A stretch of 64,000 bases of DNA from Hippasteria phrygiana (taxonomy: Eukaryota; Echinodermata; Asteroidea; Valvatida; Goniasteridae). The notes beneath the pieces were generated by a model, which saw only the letters and a list, made by a program, of their open reading frames with translations, was not told where the DNA came from and did not search any database. Positions 1 through 11,064 of this stretch are shown one piece after another. The stretch covers positions 1,240,001 through 1,304,000 of the forward strand of contig JAZGUH010000370.1 of assembly GCA_037893225.1 (NCBI GenBank). Reading direction: 5' to 3'. Position 1 is the stretch's first letter. Every line of letters starts with the position of its first letter. Both the position numbers and the translations under genes were made by a program.

Positions 1-186
1 TTGGCCCAACTTTTATCCTGATTTTGTCCTCCGAGGTCCTACTTTTGTCTTGCTGTTCACCTACGTTTTCACCTGGGTCTTTCGTGAAAGCCTGCGTATA
101 ATACACGGATGCACTGCATTATTTTATGCTCCAGCTCGCGCTTACGGAAGAGCTAATGAATGTTTGCATCATTGGTAGCCCTTGCC

Positions 187-792
187 TTAAAGGCAGTGTA
201 CATGATTGGTCATTGTTGGAATTTTCAGAAATGGGCGGATTTGGGGGTTAGTATTTTATAGGAAATATCGTTTCACTGAACTGTTCAAAGTTTTGCGTTC
301 TTGGATGGCGAAAAACGAGAGAAAAACAGCGTTTGTTTTCAACCGTCGGGCGGCAGTTAATACTGGATTTGTTATAGCGCCCTCTTGTAAAATAGCACAA
401 TTTTTTTGTAAACGGGATCGTTTTCAATTGGTCACATAACTACGCGAGCCGACTGGTTACAACCTGTCGCTTCGGTACACTACGCGACACACACTTGTAC
501 TATAATTGCGACCTTGCGCCTGTTTTGTTATTGTTAACCCATTTTAGATGCAACGCGGACTAATAGAGGGCAGTATTAAAAAAATATGTTATTTTTTTCC
601 ATTGATTCTTACGTGGAACAATCGTTGGAAAACGATATAAATTTCAACTTTTCTTGAAAACGACAGCACACCAGGTGCCATCATTTCACAGGATGATTGA
701 GATTGTTCTTTATAACTTAGTCTAGTAAGGTATTTTGTAATAATTCAGTAAACAACATTTGGAGCATTACCAATCGTGTACACTACATTTAA
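187..792 (+). mobile_element. TTAA-AGG MITE, copy 1
   Basis: Terminal inverted repeats TTAAAGGCAGTGTACATGA and its diverged complement at 775-792; TTAA at both ends. The body matches the other full copies (GGGCGGATTTGGGGGTTAGT, GACAGCACACCAGGTGCCA). No coding capacity. Lies in the RFC1 intron before the first visible exon. Confidence 0.9.
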
Positions 793-841
793 ACATTTTT
801 TACTCACACGCACCACTCATTTATCATCCCTATGGATATAG

Positions 842-1063
842 GAGCTTGGATTCAAGACATTAGAGCTCAACGCCAGCTCCTCCCGCAGCAAGAAGACCCT
901 CGACCTCGTCATGAAAGAGTTCCTGCACACCGACTCCATCGAAGGCTACTTCAAGGTCAAAGCGGACCAGGGCAAAGGTCAAGAGGTCAAAGTTCACCAG
1001 CAATGCCTGCTGATGGACGAGGTGGATGGGATGTCTGGGAATGAGGACCGGGGAGGGGTTCAG
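842..1063 (+). CDS. RFC1: RFC1 exon with Walker B motif
   Basis: 74 codons, phase 0 at both ends, from ELGFKTLELNAS to NEDRGGVQ. It holds the Walker B sequence LLMDEVDG (about 1007-1030), which binds Mg-ATP. The acceptor GATATAG is weak, but codons before it meet a stop (the TAG of the acceptor) and the homology begins exactly there. The donor is CAG|GTAAAT. Confidence 0.93.
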
Positions 1064-4000
1064 GTAAATCGGCCTTTGGGGCCAAATTTACCTAAACATA
1101 GCGTGACCTCAGGATTTTTTTTTAGATTTTAGGTTTTAGGTAATTTCATGAAAAATACAGATTTTTTTGAGCAAAATATTGATTTTTGGCTTTCTGAGTA
1201 CTGAAATGATTTTGAAAAGGTTGGCCGCTCTGGGCTACTGTTCACATTTGACTGCAAAGAATTCGTCCAAGTCGGACATTATTCAAAGCATGTACACTCA
1301 TAATTTTCCCAGCAGTGGGTTTGCGGCGCCCGAGTCTCAAAGGTCAAAGGTTATTCGGGATAAAATTGCTGACGTAATATCACGCCATGTTACGTGAATG
1401 CCCATTCTGATTGAATTTTATCCCGAATGACCCGCGTGACCTAACGCGCGCGTGTGTGTGAATGCAAAAGGTGGTCGCGCAACACGCACGTGTTAAATTC
1501 TGATTGAAGTTGTGCAACCACATTTTGCGTTCACTCACGCACGTTAGGTCACGCGGGTCATTCGGGATAAAATGCTATTGTGCACATGCGCAGTTGAAAT
1601 ACCGAACTGGCTTATTGTCAGGATTCTTATGGCAGGATTTATATTGATTTTAGGTATTTTTTTTAAACAATCTCTTTCGAAATCTGCAATTCCTGAGGTG
1701 TTGTTTCACTTGTAAAAGTGGATATAGACCAATAGTAACGGGTATTTTAAGGGGTGCCTTTAGGCAAATACAAACCATAGACCCTGGGGTCTTCGGCGAC
1801 CCCCCAAACACTGCAGATTTTGTGGATTTATTTTAATTAATTTTTTTATTTATCTCACCCCTGACAAAAACCTTTTTGTTTTCGACTCGTAGGAATTTAT
1901 TCAGATGATCAAGAAGTCGCACATTCCCATAATCTGCATGTGCAATGACCGGAACCATCCTAAGATAAGGTCACTGGCCAATCATTGCTTTGACCTCCGC
2001 TTCTATCGACCTCAGGTCAAACAGATCAAGGTAAAGTACCAAGAGTAAAACTGCATACTTCACTTTCAACCGTACGACTTTTCTAGTCCTGCTGGGCATT
2101 TAAAGGTTCATAAAAATTCCGAGGAACTATTCTGTAGATGGATTGAGCACCATTGATTGAAAGTTAACCCTTGCTCTTGTTTACACTCCAACGCACTTTA
2201 ATATTCGCCCCCCAAAAAATGCATGGTCTTCCAATAACTGTCACATTATTTCCAATGGGGAGTCCTTGTACACTCCAAGGAATGCCAAAGGAAACTGGAG
2301 GATAACTTGGTCATGCTGTGAGTAAACAGTGTATTACATTGATAAGCAAAGCCACATGCCATAATCCTCTGGAGTGAGATGGAGGGTATGTCTAAAGCCG
2401 CGTTCGCATTGGACTTAAAATTGTACAAAGTTACCGTGCGTAATTGTTGAACATTCCACTGTGGTTATTCTTCCGTGCGTCCGCACTTGGATTACACTGC
2501 TCGCAGAAAGTCCTTGGCACATATAAACATTGCAGTGTTCAAAATGCACATTTTTACATTTACAGTGGCTGTCCGCACTGGACTTTCATCACAAGCCCTC
2601 CAGTCCTAATCCCAATCACAAGCTATTCATATGAGCTTTGACAAAGGGATTACTTTGTCATTGTTCATCCAGTTACTTGTGACCGGCTTTATGAAAGGAC
2701 TTCTGACTGGACTTGCGAAAGGACTTGTAAAAGGACTTGCAGGGACTCGACTACAACTCTGCCTAATAGTCATCGGTTGAATAACTATTAAGAGTCAATT
2801 GTTCTGCATTACCTTGTTTTTCTGTGTATACAAAAAAGAAAGATATTTCATATGGTATATGACAGGCGTATTTTTATATCCTCGCTCAGGGAGCAATGCT
2901 GTCTATTGCCTTCAAAGAGGGCGTGACCATCCCGCCCCTCGCCATGGACCACATTATCACAGCTTCCAATCAGGATATCCGACAGGTACATTATTTTTGG
3001 GCCTCTTTTTTAAGAATTTCGCTTGAAGATCTGACATGACAACAAAAGGGTGTTAAAAACGTCATATCCCACATCACAGCAGTCAACAATTGTTTTGTTA
3101 TATCGCTAATAAAACACAATTTTTTTCAGTTCAACTTGCCTTGCTCGGTGGAAATTAACTCAAACAAATCACGCGATCAAAACAGCTGATCGTCTGCTAG
3201 TCCGCTGCTCCCACTATAGTTTACTATCGTCAACAGTGTAGGTGAAAATTGCGTGGGTACCATTGATACAGCTCAATAGCTAGCTGGCTGATGTGTGATA
3301 TCATGCTTGGAGTGTGCCATGCATTTTTATAGACCGGGCACGTGATCGTTCTAGGCCAATCAAAATACAGTATCCAAGACGGAGATATAACAAAGTCATT
3401 TGTCTGTGTTCTAGGCTATCACGCGCCATTTTTTGATAACACGTCTCGATTTTGTGCACAAGAATTTTTAATTTTTTAATTTTTATTTTTTCTGCAAAAA
3501 TGAAACGAAAAACTTTACAACCTGGAGTCAGAACTTGGGTCTGCAACACCAATGCCATGTTTACCAGACTCGGGGTCTACTGGTCCAGTGCCACTTTTCA
3601 GCCCCGTATAAAGGGGCGTGCTTATTATTGGCTCCGAGCATAAGTTAATCAATTGTGATCGATATTTTGTGACTCGTAACAGGTGCTGCACAACATGAGC
3701 ATGTGGAGTGCAGGAATGAAGAAACTCAGTCAGGATCAGGTGGACTCGGATGCCGAGAAGGCCAGGAAAGACCTGAAACTGGTTAGTTAATGGTTAAACA
3801 GTCATTAAACCTAGTAATGGCAGGTAGTGAGTTTAGTAGTGAAACGGCCAAGAAAGACTTGAAACTGGTTAGTTAATGGTAATAAACAGTCATTAAACCT
3901 GGTAATGGTAGGTAGTGAGTTTAATAGTGGAACGGCCAAGAAAGACTTGAAACTGGTTAGTTAATGGTTAAACAGTCATTAAACCTAGTAATGGCAGGTA

Positions 4001-7000
4001 GTGAGTTTAGTAGTGGAACGGCCAAGAAAGACTTGAAACTGGTTAGTTAATGGTTAAACAGTCATTAAACCTAGCAATGGCAGGTCATGAGTTTAATAGT
4101 GGAACGGCCAAGAAAGACCTGAAACTGGTTAGTTAATGGTTAAACAGTCATTAAACCTAGTAATGGCAGGTCGTGAGTTTAATAGTGAAATGGCCAAGTA
4201 AGACCTAAACCTGGTTAGTTGATGGTTAAACAGTCATTAAACCTTGTCATGGCAGGTCGTGAGTTTAACCAGTTCGAGTCGGATGACGAGTTAACATGCA
4301 AAAGTTTTGCGTGATAAACACGCACTCGACCGGTAGACCGGTATCTATCTGTCAGCGACCCGCTTGCAGCGAGCGAGGCCGGAAATATCAGGGTGTTCTG
4401 CCTGCAGATTACGGCCTGATTCTGCCTGAACCGGTCTGGCATCTAGGCTCGGGAAAAAAATTCCCGCGGCTGGGTCCGTTAATGTCAAAATAATCCCGAC
4501 GTGAACTGGTTAATAGTGAAATGGCTAAGAAAGACTTGAAACTAGTTAGTTAATGGTTAAGCAGTCATTAAACCTAGTCATGGCAGGTCGTGAGTTTAAT
4601 AGTGAAATGGCCAAGAAAGACTTGAAACTGGTTAGTCAAATCGGAGCAGTTTATAGAGTCGGGGAATTATCAGGTCGGAGAAACTAGACTTTTTCCAACT
4701 AATGTTGGCTGATAATCGTTGGAAAAATGATACAATTTTCCACTTTTCTTGAAAACGACAGCATACCAGGTGCCATGATTTCACAGGATGCTCGAGACTG
4801 CTATTTACTTACAGTCTAGCACGGTAATTCGTAATAATTCAGTAGTTTTGTTTTTTGATGTTTGCAAATGTTGCATACTACCTTTAATGCATCGAGGACA
4901 TCAAGTCTCAAGTAGGAATATTCTGGCTGGGCTCTGCTGTCCTCAATCCTACAAAATCCTCTGAAACCTTGGACGATGGATTTTGAAGGGTTCCGAGCAT
5001 TAAGGTCTAACCTTTAGGGGGACAAGTTTAATATTACCTCGGGGGTTGAATACCAAATGGAATTATGCAATGTTGGCTTTTACGTTTTGATTTTAGGATA
5101 TAAACCCGTTTGTCCGAACTGTTTCTGCCGCAGGGCCCATGGGACGTCCTGAAGCAGGTCTTTGCCTGTAACGAGGAGGCGTTGAAGATGACGCTGATTG
5201 ACAAGATGGCGCTGTTCTTCCACGATTACTCCATCGCGCCGCTCTTCGTTCACGAAAACTACCTCTCGGTCGCTCCTAAGAAAGCCAAGTAGGTCTCAGC
5301 GACGGTGGAAGTTACCCCGCCTGGGTCTATAGGTCTAAAAATTGGGATAATTTCTCCGGTATCTGTTGAAGATTTATCCTCTATTTAGATCTGGACCCAG
5401 GAAAACCGTAAGGGTGGTAGGGCTGGGAACCTGGCCAACATCACTACCTCTGTTGTAGCCCTTGACCTAGGGTGGCTTGTAAAAAAAATATTGAAAAATA
5501 TTGGAAAATATATATTTAAAAACAAAAGTTGATTTCACATGCCGCTTTCGTTGCAAAAGTTTTTAACTGTAGGCCTTGCATAAATTAGATTTTATTATGC
5601 AAAGATTGATTCGAATTTGCCTGCCAGTAGCGGTATACAATCAAAAGGGGGCGCTTTGAATGTGGACATTGGTGTTCAGGTTGAAAACAACTGGTTAAAA
5701 AACTGGTTAGTTGAGGGTTAAACCATCATTAAACCTAGAAATGGCAGGTAGTGAGTTCAATAGTGAAATGGCAATTTGAAGCTGGTTAGTTGAGGGTTAA
5801 ACCATCATTAAACCTAGTAATGGCAGGTAGTGAGTTCAATAGTGAAATGGCAATTTGAAGCTGGTTAGTTGAGAGTTAAACCATCATTAAAACCTAGTAA
5901 TGGCGAGTAGTGATACTTGGTTAAACCAGGGAAATGATTTGTATTCGTGGTAGGGGTGATGCTAAGAAACATTTGGATCTTCTCAGCGAAGCAGCGGACA
6001 GCATCTGCAACGGTGATCTGGTGGATCGAGCCATCCGCAGCAAGCAACGATGGAGTCTCCTACCAACACAGGTCAGGGAGCATTTTATATTGTCTGGATG
6101 CGGTATCGATTGCGGTACCGCTGTTTTTCTGTGCGGCGCCGCATTCCCGTACCTCAAACCTTGCTGATGAATGGGAAGCCAGGCGGCTTGTTTTAATCAT
6201 TTTGTTGTTTTAATCATTTTGTTGTTGGTCATTCACTTTCAGTCGTTTTTAGCTAGGGATCTCTGTATTTTTACTCTTTGAAATATTTCTTTTAAGTGAA
6301 ATTTTCTTCATGTTTTTTGCCAATTTTTTAATGCAATTTTAGATTTGTAAAACATTGCTACTATTTTAACCCTAAGCATTCTTACTAGAAACCTTCCTCA
6401 ACCCGTCAAATTCCAACGCCATGTTTGACTGTTGCTGGTTAACAATACCCAACCCGTCAAACTCCAACAGCCCACTTGCCATAACAGTACACAACCCGTC
6501 AAACTCCACCACCCCCTTAGCTGTTGGATTTTGATTGAGTGGGTACACTTGGCCAAATGCACAGCATGAACAATGGGGACATACAGTACCCATCCCGTCA
6601 AAATCCAACAACTGTATTCATGTGCAAAATATTCAAGCCCTAATTATGCAACATACATTATTCAATGTATGTGTTCCTTAGAAGTATTATATAAGACACC
6701 ATTCAAGCTGTTTATTCCATTGTTTGGTCTACCTCCGTACCCTATTGTTTAGTATAATGTCAAACAAAACATAGAGCCACACACACATCCCAACACCAGA
6801 GCTCTATGTAGCCATTGCTCGAACCAACCTTCCCCGATCAGTCAAAACCCAACACTGTTACTGTGCAGCTACAGTACCCATCCCGTCAAAATCCAACAAA
6901 ATCCAACACCACATCAAAAGTACACAGTACCTAACCCGTCAAATTCCTACGAAACCTGGTGTTGGAGTTTGGCTGGATGGGGATTGTTAGGGTTGAAGCT

Positions 7001-10000
7001 GATGTAACTGCTGTGCAATTCAACCCTTGGGCAACCTGTCTCGTTTGTAGGCGATCTTTGCCAGCGTCCTTCCCGGCGAGACCATGAAGGGTTACATGCG
7101 GGGTATGATCGCGTTCCCCAGCTGGTTAGGAAAGAACTCGACCAGGAACAAGAACCGAAGATTGCTCCAGGAGATTCAGCAACACATGAGACTGTCGTAA
7201 GTCATGCCCAAAAACTTGAATCATTTTACCCCTTATGTCCGGCTGTTATTGATGGGGTGCTGGTATGCTGAGACGGGCTTGTGCAGCCAAGCGTAATGCA
7301 AACAATAGGCAAACAATTAATTGAGTATGTGCAGGAATGTGCGTATGGATGACAACCGGCCAGGTGGTCTTTTTCAAACCGCAGCTATGGCCGTCGTCCG
7401 TATTCCAAAGGTTAGGCCTAACCCTTGTTTATTGGCTTTCCCCAGTATTATTCAAGCATAAAAACATTTATGCAGAAAAAGCAGCTGACTGCTTGTTGAA
7501 TGGTTGCATTTTCAACCAAATATTTCACCCGCAAGAATTTATTGAAAAGGAAAATGTGTGTGAGGTTTGTTCCATTGAACTTATTCTTTCATATGGTGTA
7601 AAAATTGCTAAAATAGCAACAGTTACTTGCTATTTTCTCTTCTGGCCCACTTTATCAAACAGGAAACTTACTTTTTCAAAGTAAACAAAGAAAACTGGCA
7701 GGAGCGGGATTCGAACCTGCGACCTCCGGAATACTGTACCGTCGCTCTACCAACTGAGCTATCTTGCCCTATGTTGGCGGTCTCCCAAATTGTCAGTATC
7801 TTTGTTCGGGTGGGCGCTAGTCAGAAGTCATAAACCCAGAATGCCGTATAGCCAGGGATCACACCTAATTTTACGATACTGGGAAGCGACATTGTGGGGA
7901 TCACTCAATGAGGATACGACTTTTTTACTTATAATTCGTCAAACAATCCACAGGAAACGTACTTGTTACATGAACACATAGCTCTCCATACACACTGTAC
8001 AGGGAAAGTTCAGAAAGAGTTTCGCAAAAATATTGTAATGGTGACACATGAATTTGCTAGCACCATCGGAAAGATCCGAACAAGCTCTTTCTGTTGGTAT
8101 AAAGATCATGTATGGACAGCGAAAAACGCCAGCACAGTTCGTTGAAACATGGTGAATATATTTGTTGTTTGGATACTCTGGTGTGTGGTTTCCTTGTCGA
8201 GTAAACTCGACATCGGTTAGGCCAGGGTTAATCCCCCATCCCCGTATCCGAAGCTGTTTTGCAGAGAGGAATCACAAAGACTCCATAAATCTAAAAGAAT
8301 TATACAAATCCTCCTTGAGAAAGTTGTCAAATTTGTTTCCTTCGTTCGTTTGCACATCAACCCTCAGTTCGTCAGGTAGCCTCAACGACATCAACTTTGA
8401 TTACGTGCCGCGTCTGCGGGACTCGCTGACCCGACCCCTGCTGACCCAGGGGTCGGATGGCGTGTCGGAGGTCGTGGAGTTGCTGAACAGCTACGACCTG
8501 ACGAGAGAGGACTTTGACACGGTGCTGGAGGTCGGCCAGTTTGAGGGCCGGCAAAAGCCGATGGCACAAGTCCCACCAAAGGTTAGTAAAGTTCTTGTCA
8601 AATCAAATTGTGTGCCTAGATGCTGGGAAAACAAAGAGAAAAAATTATGTTCTTGTAGTCTGGTTCCCTGACCCTACTTCAGTCAACACAGACCAACTCA
8701 CAGACGTCAGGGAATTATCAGGTCAGGGAACTAGACTAGCTGGCTGGCACCCGTTCACAGATGTGTAACCAATTGCCGAACAAAATGCGGACTAAGTTGA
8801 TAAATTGGGGGCAGTATTTAAAATTGATAAAGAAATTCCACTTTTCTTGAAAATGACAGCACACCAGGTGCCATGATTTCACAGGATGCTTGAGACTATT
8901 ATTTTACTTGCAGTCGAGTGAGGTATTTCATAATAATTTGGTAGTTTTGTTTTTTGATGTTTGCAAATTGTTACATTATTAGCTTTAACAGCTCCATGAT
9001 ATTGTGCATAGTGCATTGGTTGTCATACTGGTGTCATACCTCAACAAAGTGTATCAGTACGCCGCATAAAAAAATAGTTCCAGTATATCAGGACTTTGTT
9101 GTGGTTATCGTAGGTCAAGGCAGCTTTCACCCGCGCGTTCAACAAAGAGGGCCACATGGTCCCCTACGCCTATGGTGATATCAGCAAGAAACGTAAAGGC
9201 GCCGTGGCAACGGACGATGCGGAAGGCTTTGGGGAGGCAGAGGAAGGGGCGGAGACTGTCATAGAGGAGGAAGGCAGCGACGACGACATCAGCAAGAACG
9301 CCATGGTTAAGGTCAGTAGGCACGACTTTTGATGTCCATAAAATAGGTTTATAGCAGGGCTGTAGTCGAGTCCATCACAAGTCCATCACAAGTCACTGCA
9401 AGTCCCTGCAAGTCCCTGCAAGTCCATCACAAGCCCTCCAGTCCTAATCCCAATCACAAGCTATTCAAATGAGCTTTGACAAAGGCATTCCTTTGTCATT
9501 GTTCATTCAGTTACTTGTGACTGGCTTTATGAAAGGACTTCTGACTGGACTTGCGAAAGGACTTGTGAAAGGACTTGCAGGGACTCGACTACAGCCCCTG
9601 GTTATTAGAATTGAAATCTGTCGAAGTGAAGTATCAGTTCGGCTTGAAGAAAAGTTATAACTTACCAACATTTGTCATTTTAGTGGGTGCGTTCGAGTAG
9701 CTCACCCGGATCGACTCGGGTCAAGGCAGACAGGTTAGCCCCGAATGCCGTGCTAATCGCACGCCCAAATGCGTTCTGTCACGATCCTCACATGATTGCC
9801 GCAGTCGTAGCCATTAACAAAACGCCCTTTTCAGACCGAGGTTTACTTTGAGGTTTACTGCTTTTCCGTTAATCACAAAAGTGGATTAACAGTTTCTAAA
9901 GTCGCAATGAGCTCAATAAGTAATTGTTTAAACTTCAAATAAAGTTGGTTTTTAGGCACAGCTTATCTGCAGTCCGGCCGCAGTATTTATCCCTTTCTTG

Positions 10001-10887
10001 GAAGGAATTGAACGACGCACGCGTGTGACGTATTTCTACAACTGTCTGCTCCACGAGCACGGTCTGTCGTGGCTGACGCTTGGCCGAGTAGGACGTCAGA
10101 GCTAATCGAACAGCACGGGGCTAACCCGAGTCGACCCGAGAAATGTTTGACTTATTCGGATGCCATTTGGGACCCAATCTGCAAAAAGGCCAATTATGTT
10201 GCAAAATTTGAAAATAGTGTTTTATATATAGCTGGAAAGGCCATTTTATAAGCTTTCGTATGGTATATGTCTGAGGCCTGTAGCATTTTGCATTCACGAG
10301 ATATTTGGAAATTGGCATGTTTGTTTTCAGGAATTTCTTGAAATGACTTAAGGAGAAACAAGCCATTTAAAAAAACAAAAAGCAAAGCAATAGATGGAAG
10401 CACTCGACACAAACACATTCTTTTTCCAACTTTATTCACTGAAATCAAAGATTTTTTGTATGAACTAGGATATTATAGGTATCAAAGATGCAAAAAATTT
10501 CCTCCCTTCAAAATCACTTGTTTGAAGAATTTTTCACCCTCTTCACATAGAACAGCCCATTACGCGTAAAAGCAGACAGCGACTTATGTGCTCTTTTTGC
10601 AGAGCGGGTCACATTTTGTTAGAAGCCCGATGACGTCATGAACCAACTCTGGCCAACAGTTTAACTCTTGGCGTCTTGTGCGGTGTCAGCATTCATTACA
10701 AAAAGCAGGCTTAAGCTGTGCGAGTAATCTTCCCGTTTAATCTTCATTTATTTATCACTTACAGGTTCAAACTGCCAAGGATCAGACCGGTGCCAAATCC
10801 AGCGAGGTCAAGGGTAAAGGGTCAAAGGGCAAAGCTCCTGCCAAAGGAAAGGCGACCTCGAAGGTCAAATCTAAAGCCAGGAAGTAG
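842..10887 (+). CDS. RFC1: Replication factor C subunit 1, C-terminal part (10 exons, 5' partial)
   Basis: RFC1 is the large subunit of the five-subunit AAA+ clamp loader that opens PCNA and loads it on primer-template DNA in the nucleus. Exons: 842-1063, 1893-2030, 2890-2985, 3683-3781, 5134-5288, 5954-6071, 7051-7196, 8368-8581, 9114-9311, 10765-10887. They join in frame to 502 residues and a TAG stop. Visible in order: ELNAS, the Walker B block LLMDEVDG, the sensor-1 region CMCNDRN, the AAA+ lid, the RFC1 C-terminal helical domain (FFHDYSIAPLF, AADSICNGDLVD, FPSWLGKNS), an acidic stretch and a lysine-rich tail. The Walker A loop and the BRCT/DNA-binding N-terminus lie upstream of the window. 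Spacing of conserved blocks follows vertebrate RFC1 and all junctions are GT-AG. The introns are full of MITEs, and the gene is convergent with EXD2. Confidence 0.96.
1290..1625. mobile_element. Hairpin MITE, family with ends ACTGGCTTATT
   Basis: Internal inverted repeat around ACCCGCGTGACCTAACG and CGTTAGGTCACGCGGGT; ends CGCAGTTGAAATACCGAACT. A second copy is at 51530-51760. Confidence 0.75.
1893..2030 (+). CDS. RFC1: RFC1 exon with sensor 1
   Basis: 46 codons, phase 0. Encodes EFIQMIKKSHIPIICMCNDR and then RNHPKIRSL...CFDLRFYRP, the sensor-1 strand and following region of the AAA+ module, nearly identical in layout to vertebrate RFC1. Acceptor CGTAG, donor AAG|GTAAAG. Confidence 0.96.
2577..2761 (+). 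mobile_element. CAAGTCC foldback element, 5'-diverged copy
   Basis: Shares TTGTCATTGTTCATCCAGTT, GACTGGACTTGCGAAAGG and the end GGGACTCGACTACAACTCTG with the intact copies; the left end is diverged. Confidence 0.8.
2890..2985 (+). CDS. RFC1: RFC1 exon, AAA+ lid
   Basis: 32 codons, phase 0, GAMLSIAFKEGVTIPP to ASNQDIRQ, the lid helices of the AAA+ module. Acceptor CTCAG, donor CAG|GTACAT. Confidence 0.95.
3683..3781 (+). CDS. RFC1: RFC1 exon, VLHNMSMW
   Basis: 33 codons, phase 0, VLHNMSMWSAG to KARKDLKL. The last 26 bases of this exon, with the donor CTG|GTTAGT, are the seed of the tandem array that fills the next intron. Confidence 0.95.
3756..4640 (+). repeat. Tandem array built from an RFC1 exon end and its splice donor (about 8 units, 86-88 bp)
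   Basis: Each unit begins with a copy of the last ~26 coding bases of the RFC1 exon at 3683-3781 (AAGAAAGACTTGAAACTG), then the donor GTTAGT and ~55 bases of intron (CAGTCATTAAACC, ATGGCAGG). Units start near 3756, 3841, 3929, 4015, 4102, 4188, 4514 and 4600. A TTAA element (4269-4509) interrupts the array. Confidence 0.92.
4269..4509. mobile_element. TTAA-target MITE inside the exon-derived array
   Basis: Ends CCAGTTC and GAACTGG are inverted; both are flanked by TTAA (4265-4268, 4510-4513). Neighbouring array units read GAGTTTAATAGTG without interruption, giving the empty site directly. Confidence 0.88.
4636..4887 (+). mobile_element. TTAA-AGG MITE, partial
   Basis: Right two thirds of the family (GACAGCATACCAGGTGCCA to TACCTTTAA) with a GTTTTTTGATGTTTGCAAATG variant end. 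Also seen at 8655-8990. Confidence 0.75.
5134..5288 (+). CDS. RFC1: RFC1 exon, FFHDYSIAPLF
   Basis: 51 codons plus two bases. GPWDVLKQVF through FFHDYSIAPLFVHENY to APKKA. The donor is AA|GTAGGT; reading straight on gives an immediate TAG, so the intron must be removed here. The split AA joins G of the next exon to give Lys. Confidence 0.94.
5300..5478 (+). repeat. Dispersed repeat with GGTGGAAGTTACCC end
   Basis: Shares GCCTGGGTCTATAGGTCT, CCTCTATTTAGATCTGG and GGGTGGTAG with segments at 40780-41450, 55637-55768 and (inverted) 62407-62608. Probably a short DNA transposon. Confidence 0.75.
5697..5905 (+). repeat. Second array of the same exon-derived unit, in the next RFC1 intron (3 units)
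   Basis: About 80-bp units with CTGGTTAGTTGAGGG, CCATCATTAAACC, ATGGCAGGTAGTGAGTT, diverged from the array at 3756-4640 and 1.1 kb downstream across a coding exon. Confidence 0.88.
5954..6071 (+). CDS. RFC1: RFC1 exon, AADSICNGDLVD
   Basis: One base completes the split Lys, then 39 codons GDAKKHLDLLSEAADSICNG to WSLLPTQ. Acceptor GGTAG, donor CAG|GTCAGG. Confidence 0.95.
6366..6996. mobile_element. TTAA/CCCTAA element, expanded copy
   Basis: Starts TTAACCCTAAG and ends GTTAGGGTTGAA. Contains about eight copies of CCCGTCAAANTCCAAC, far more than its relatives at 11065 and 28751. In the RFC1 intron before 7051. Confidence 0.75.
7051..7196 (+). CDS. RFC1: RFC1 exon, FPSWLGKNS
   Basis: 48 codons plus two bases, AIFASVLPGETMKGYMRG to IQQHMRL. 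Acceptor TTTGTAG, donor TC|GTAAGT. The block FPSWLGK is characteristic of the RFC1 C-terminal domain. Confidence 0.96.
7674..7950 (-). mobile_element. tRNA-derived SINE, copy 1
   Basis: On the minus strand, ~200 bases are followed by a 72-nt tRNA-like module at 7697-7768 (D-arm GCTCAGTTGGTAGAGC, T-loop GGTTCGAATCC). The anticodon stem is imperfect and position 33 is not U, so it is not a functional tRNA. It sits inside a repeat whose uninterrupted inverted copy is at 32460-33000. Confidence 0.85.
8368..8581 (+). CDS. RFC1: RFC1 exon, DINFDYVPRLRDSL
   Basis: One base completes Ser, then 71 codons SSGSLNDINFDYVPRLRD to MAQVPPK. The acceptor is CCTCAG at 8367. A second AG 13 bases on would give an in-frame TAG, which decides the choice. 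The donor is AAG|GTTAGT. Confidence 0.92.
8655..8990 (+). mobile_element. TTAA-AGG MITE, subfamily with internal TAGTCTGGTTCCCTGACC hairpin
   Basis: Arms TAGTCTGGTTCCCTGACC and GTCAGGGAACTAGACTA flank the shared right half. Left end diverged. Confidence 0.7.
9114..9311 (+). CDS. RFC1: RFC1 exon, KAAFTRAFNKE and acidic stretch
   Basis: 66 codons, phase 0. Begins VKAAFTRAFNKEGHMVPY, conserved in RFC1, then a low-complexity acidic run (EEGSDDDISKN). Acceptor CGTAG, donor AAG|GTCAGT. Confidence 0.95.
9355..9600 (+). mobile_element. CAAGTCC foldback hAT-like element, copy A
   Basis: Ends CAGGGCTGTAGTCGAGTCC and the complementary GGACTCGACTACAGCCCCTG; imperfect 8-bp flanks GTTTATAG and GTTATTAG. 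Three TGCAAGTCCC-type units in the left arm. Confidence 0.88.
10169..10612. mobile_element. Inverted-repeat element with CTGCAAAAAGG ends, copy 1
   Basis: Ends TCTGCAAAAAGG and CTCTTTTTGCAGAGCGGGTC are inverted. The body is nearly identical to 61473-61918. In the last RFC1 intron. Confidence 0.85.
10765..10887 (+). CDS. RFC1: RFC1 last coding exon, lysine-rich tail
   Basis: 40 codons and the TAG stop. VQTAKDQTGAKSSE followed by Lys/Ser/Ala-rich repeats ending KVKSKARK, comparable to the basic tail of vertebrate RFC1 and possibly a nuclear localisation signal. Acceptor TTACAG after a fair pyrimidine tract. The poly(A) signal was not identified with confidence. Confidence 0.93.
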   Translation, partial: VQTAKDQTGAKSSEVKGKGSKGKAPAKGKATSKVKSKARK

Positions 10888-11064
10888 TCGTCAGTTTGAC
10901 CCCTGTGTAGCGCAAACGATTTTCAGACGCCATGTTGAGAATGATTACCTTGTGCTAGTTTCAAAGCATTGCAGAGAAGGAAGGACATTTTTTGCTCATC
11001 CGAAACAGCCAGCGACAGCAGTGTATAGGGTTCTGGTGTCGTACCGCAGAACAATATGCATTTC

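Noticed and set aside
3782..4640. Extra RFC1 coding exons in the array units
   Set aside because: Units have the exon end and donor but no acceptor or full exon; the conserved protein needs only one copy.
7337..7684. 115-codon open frame on +
   Set aside because: Lies in a dispersed repeat with an inverted copy at 32460-33020; no protein homology seen.
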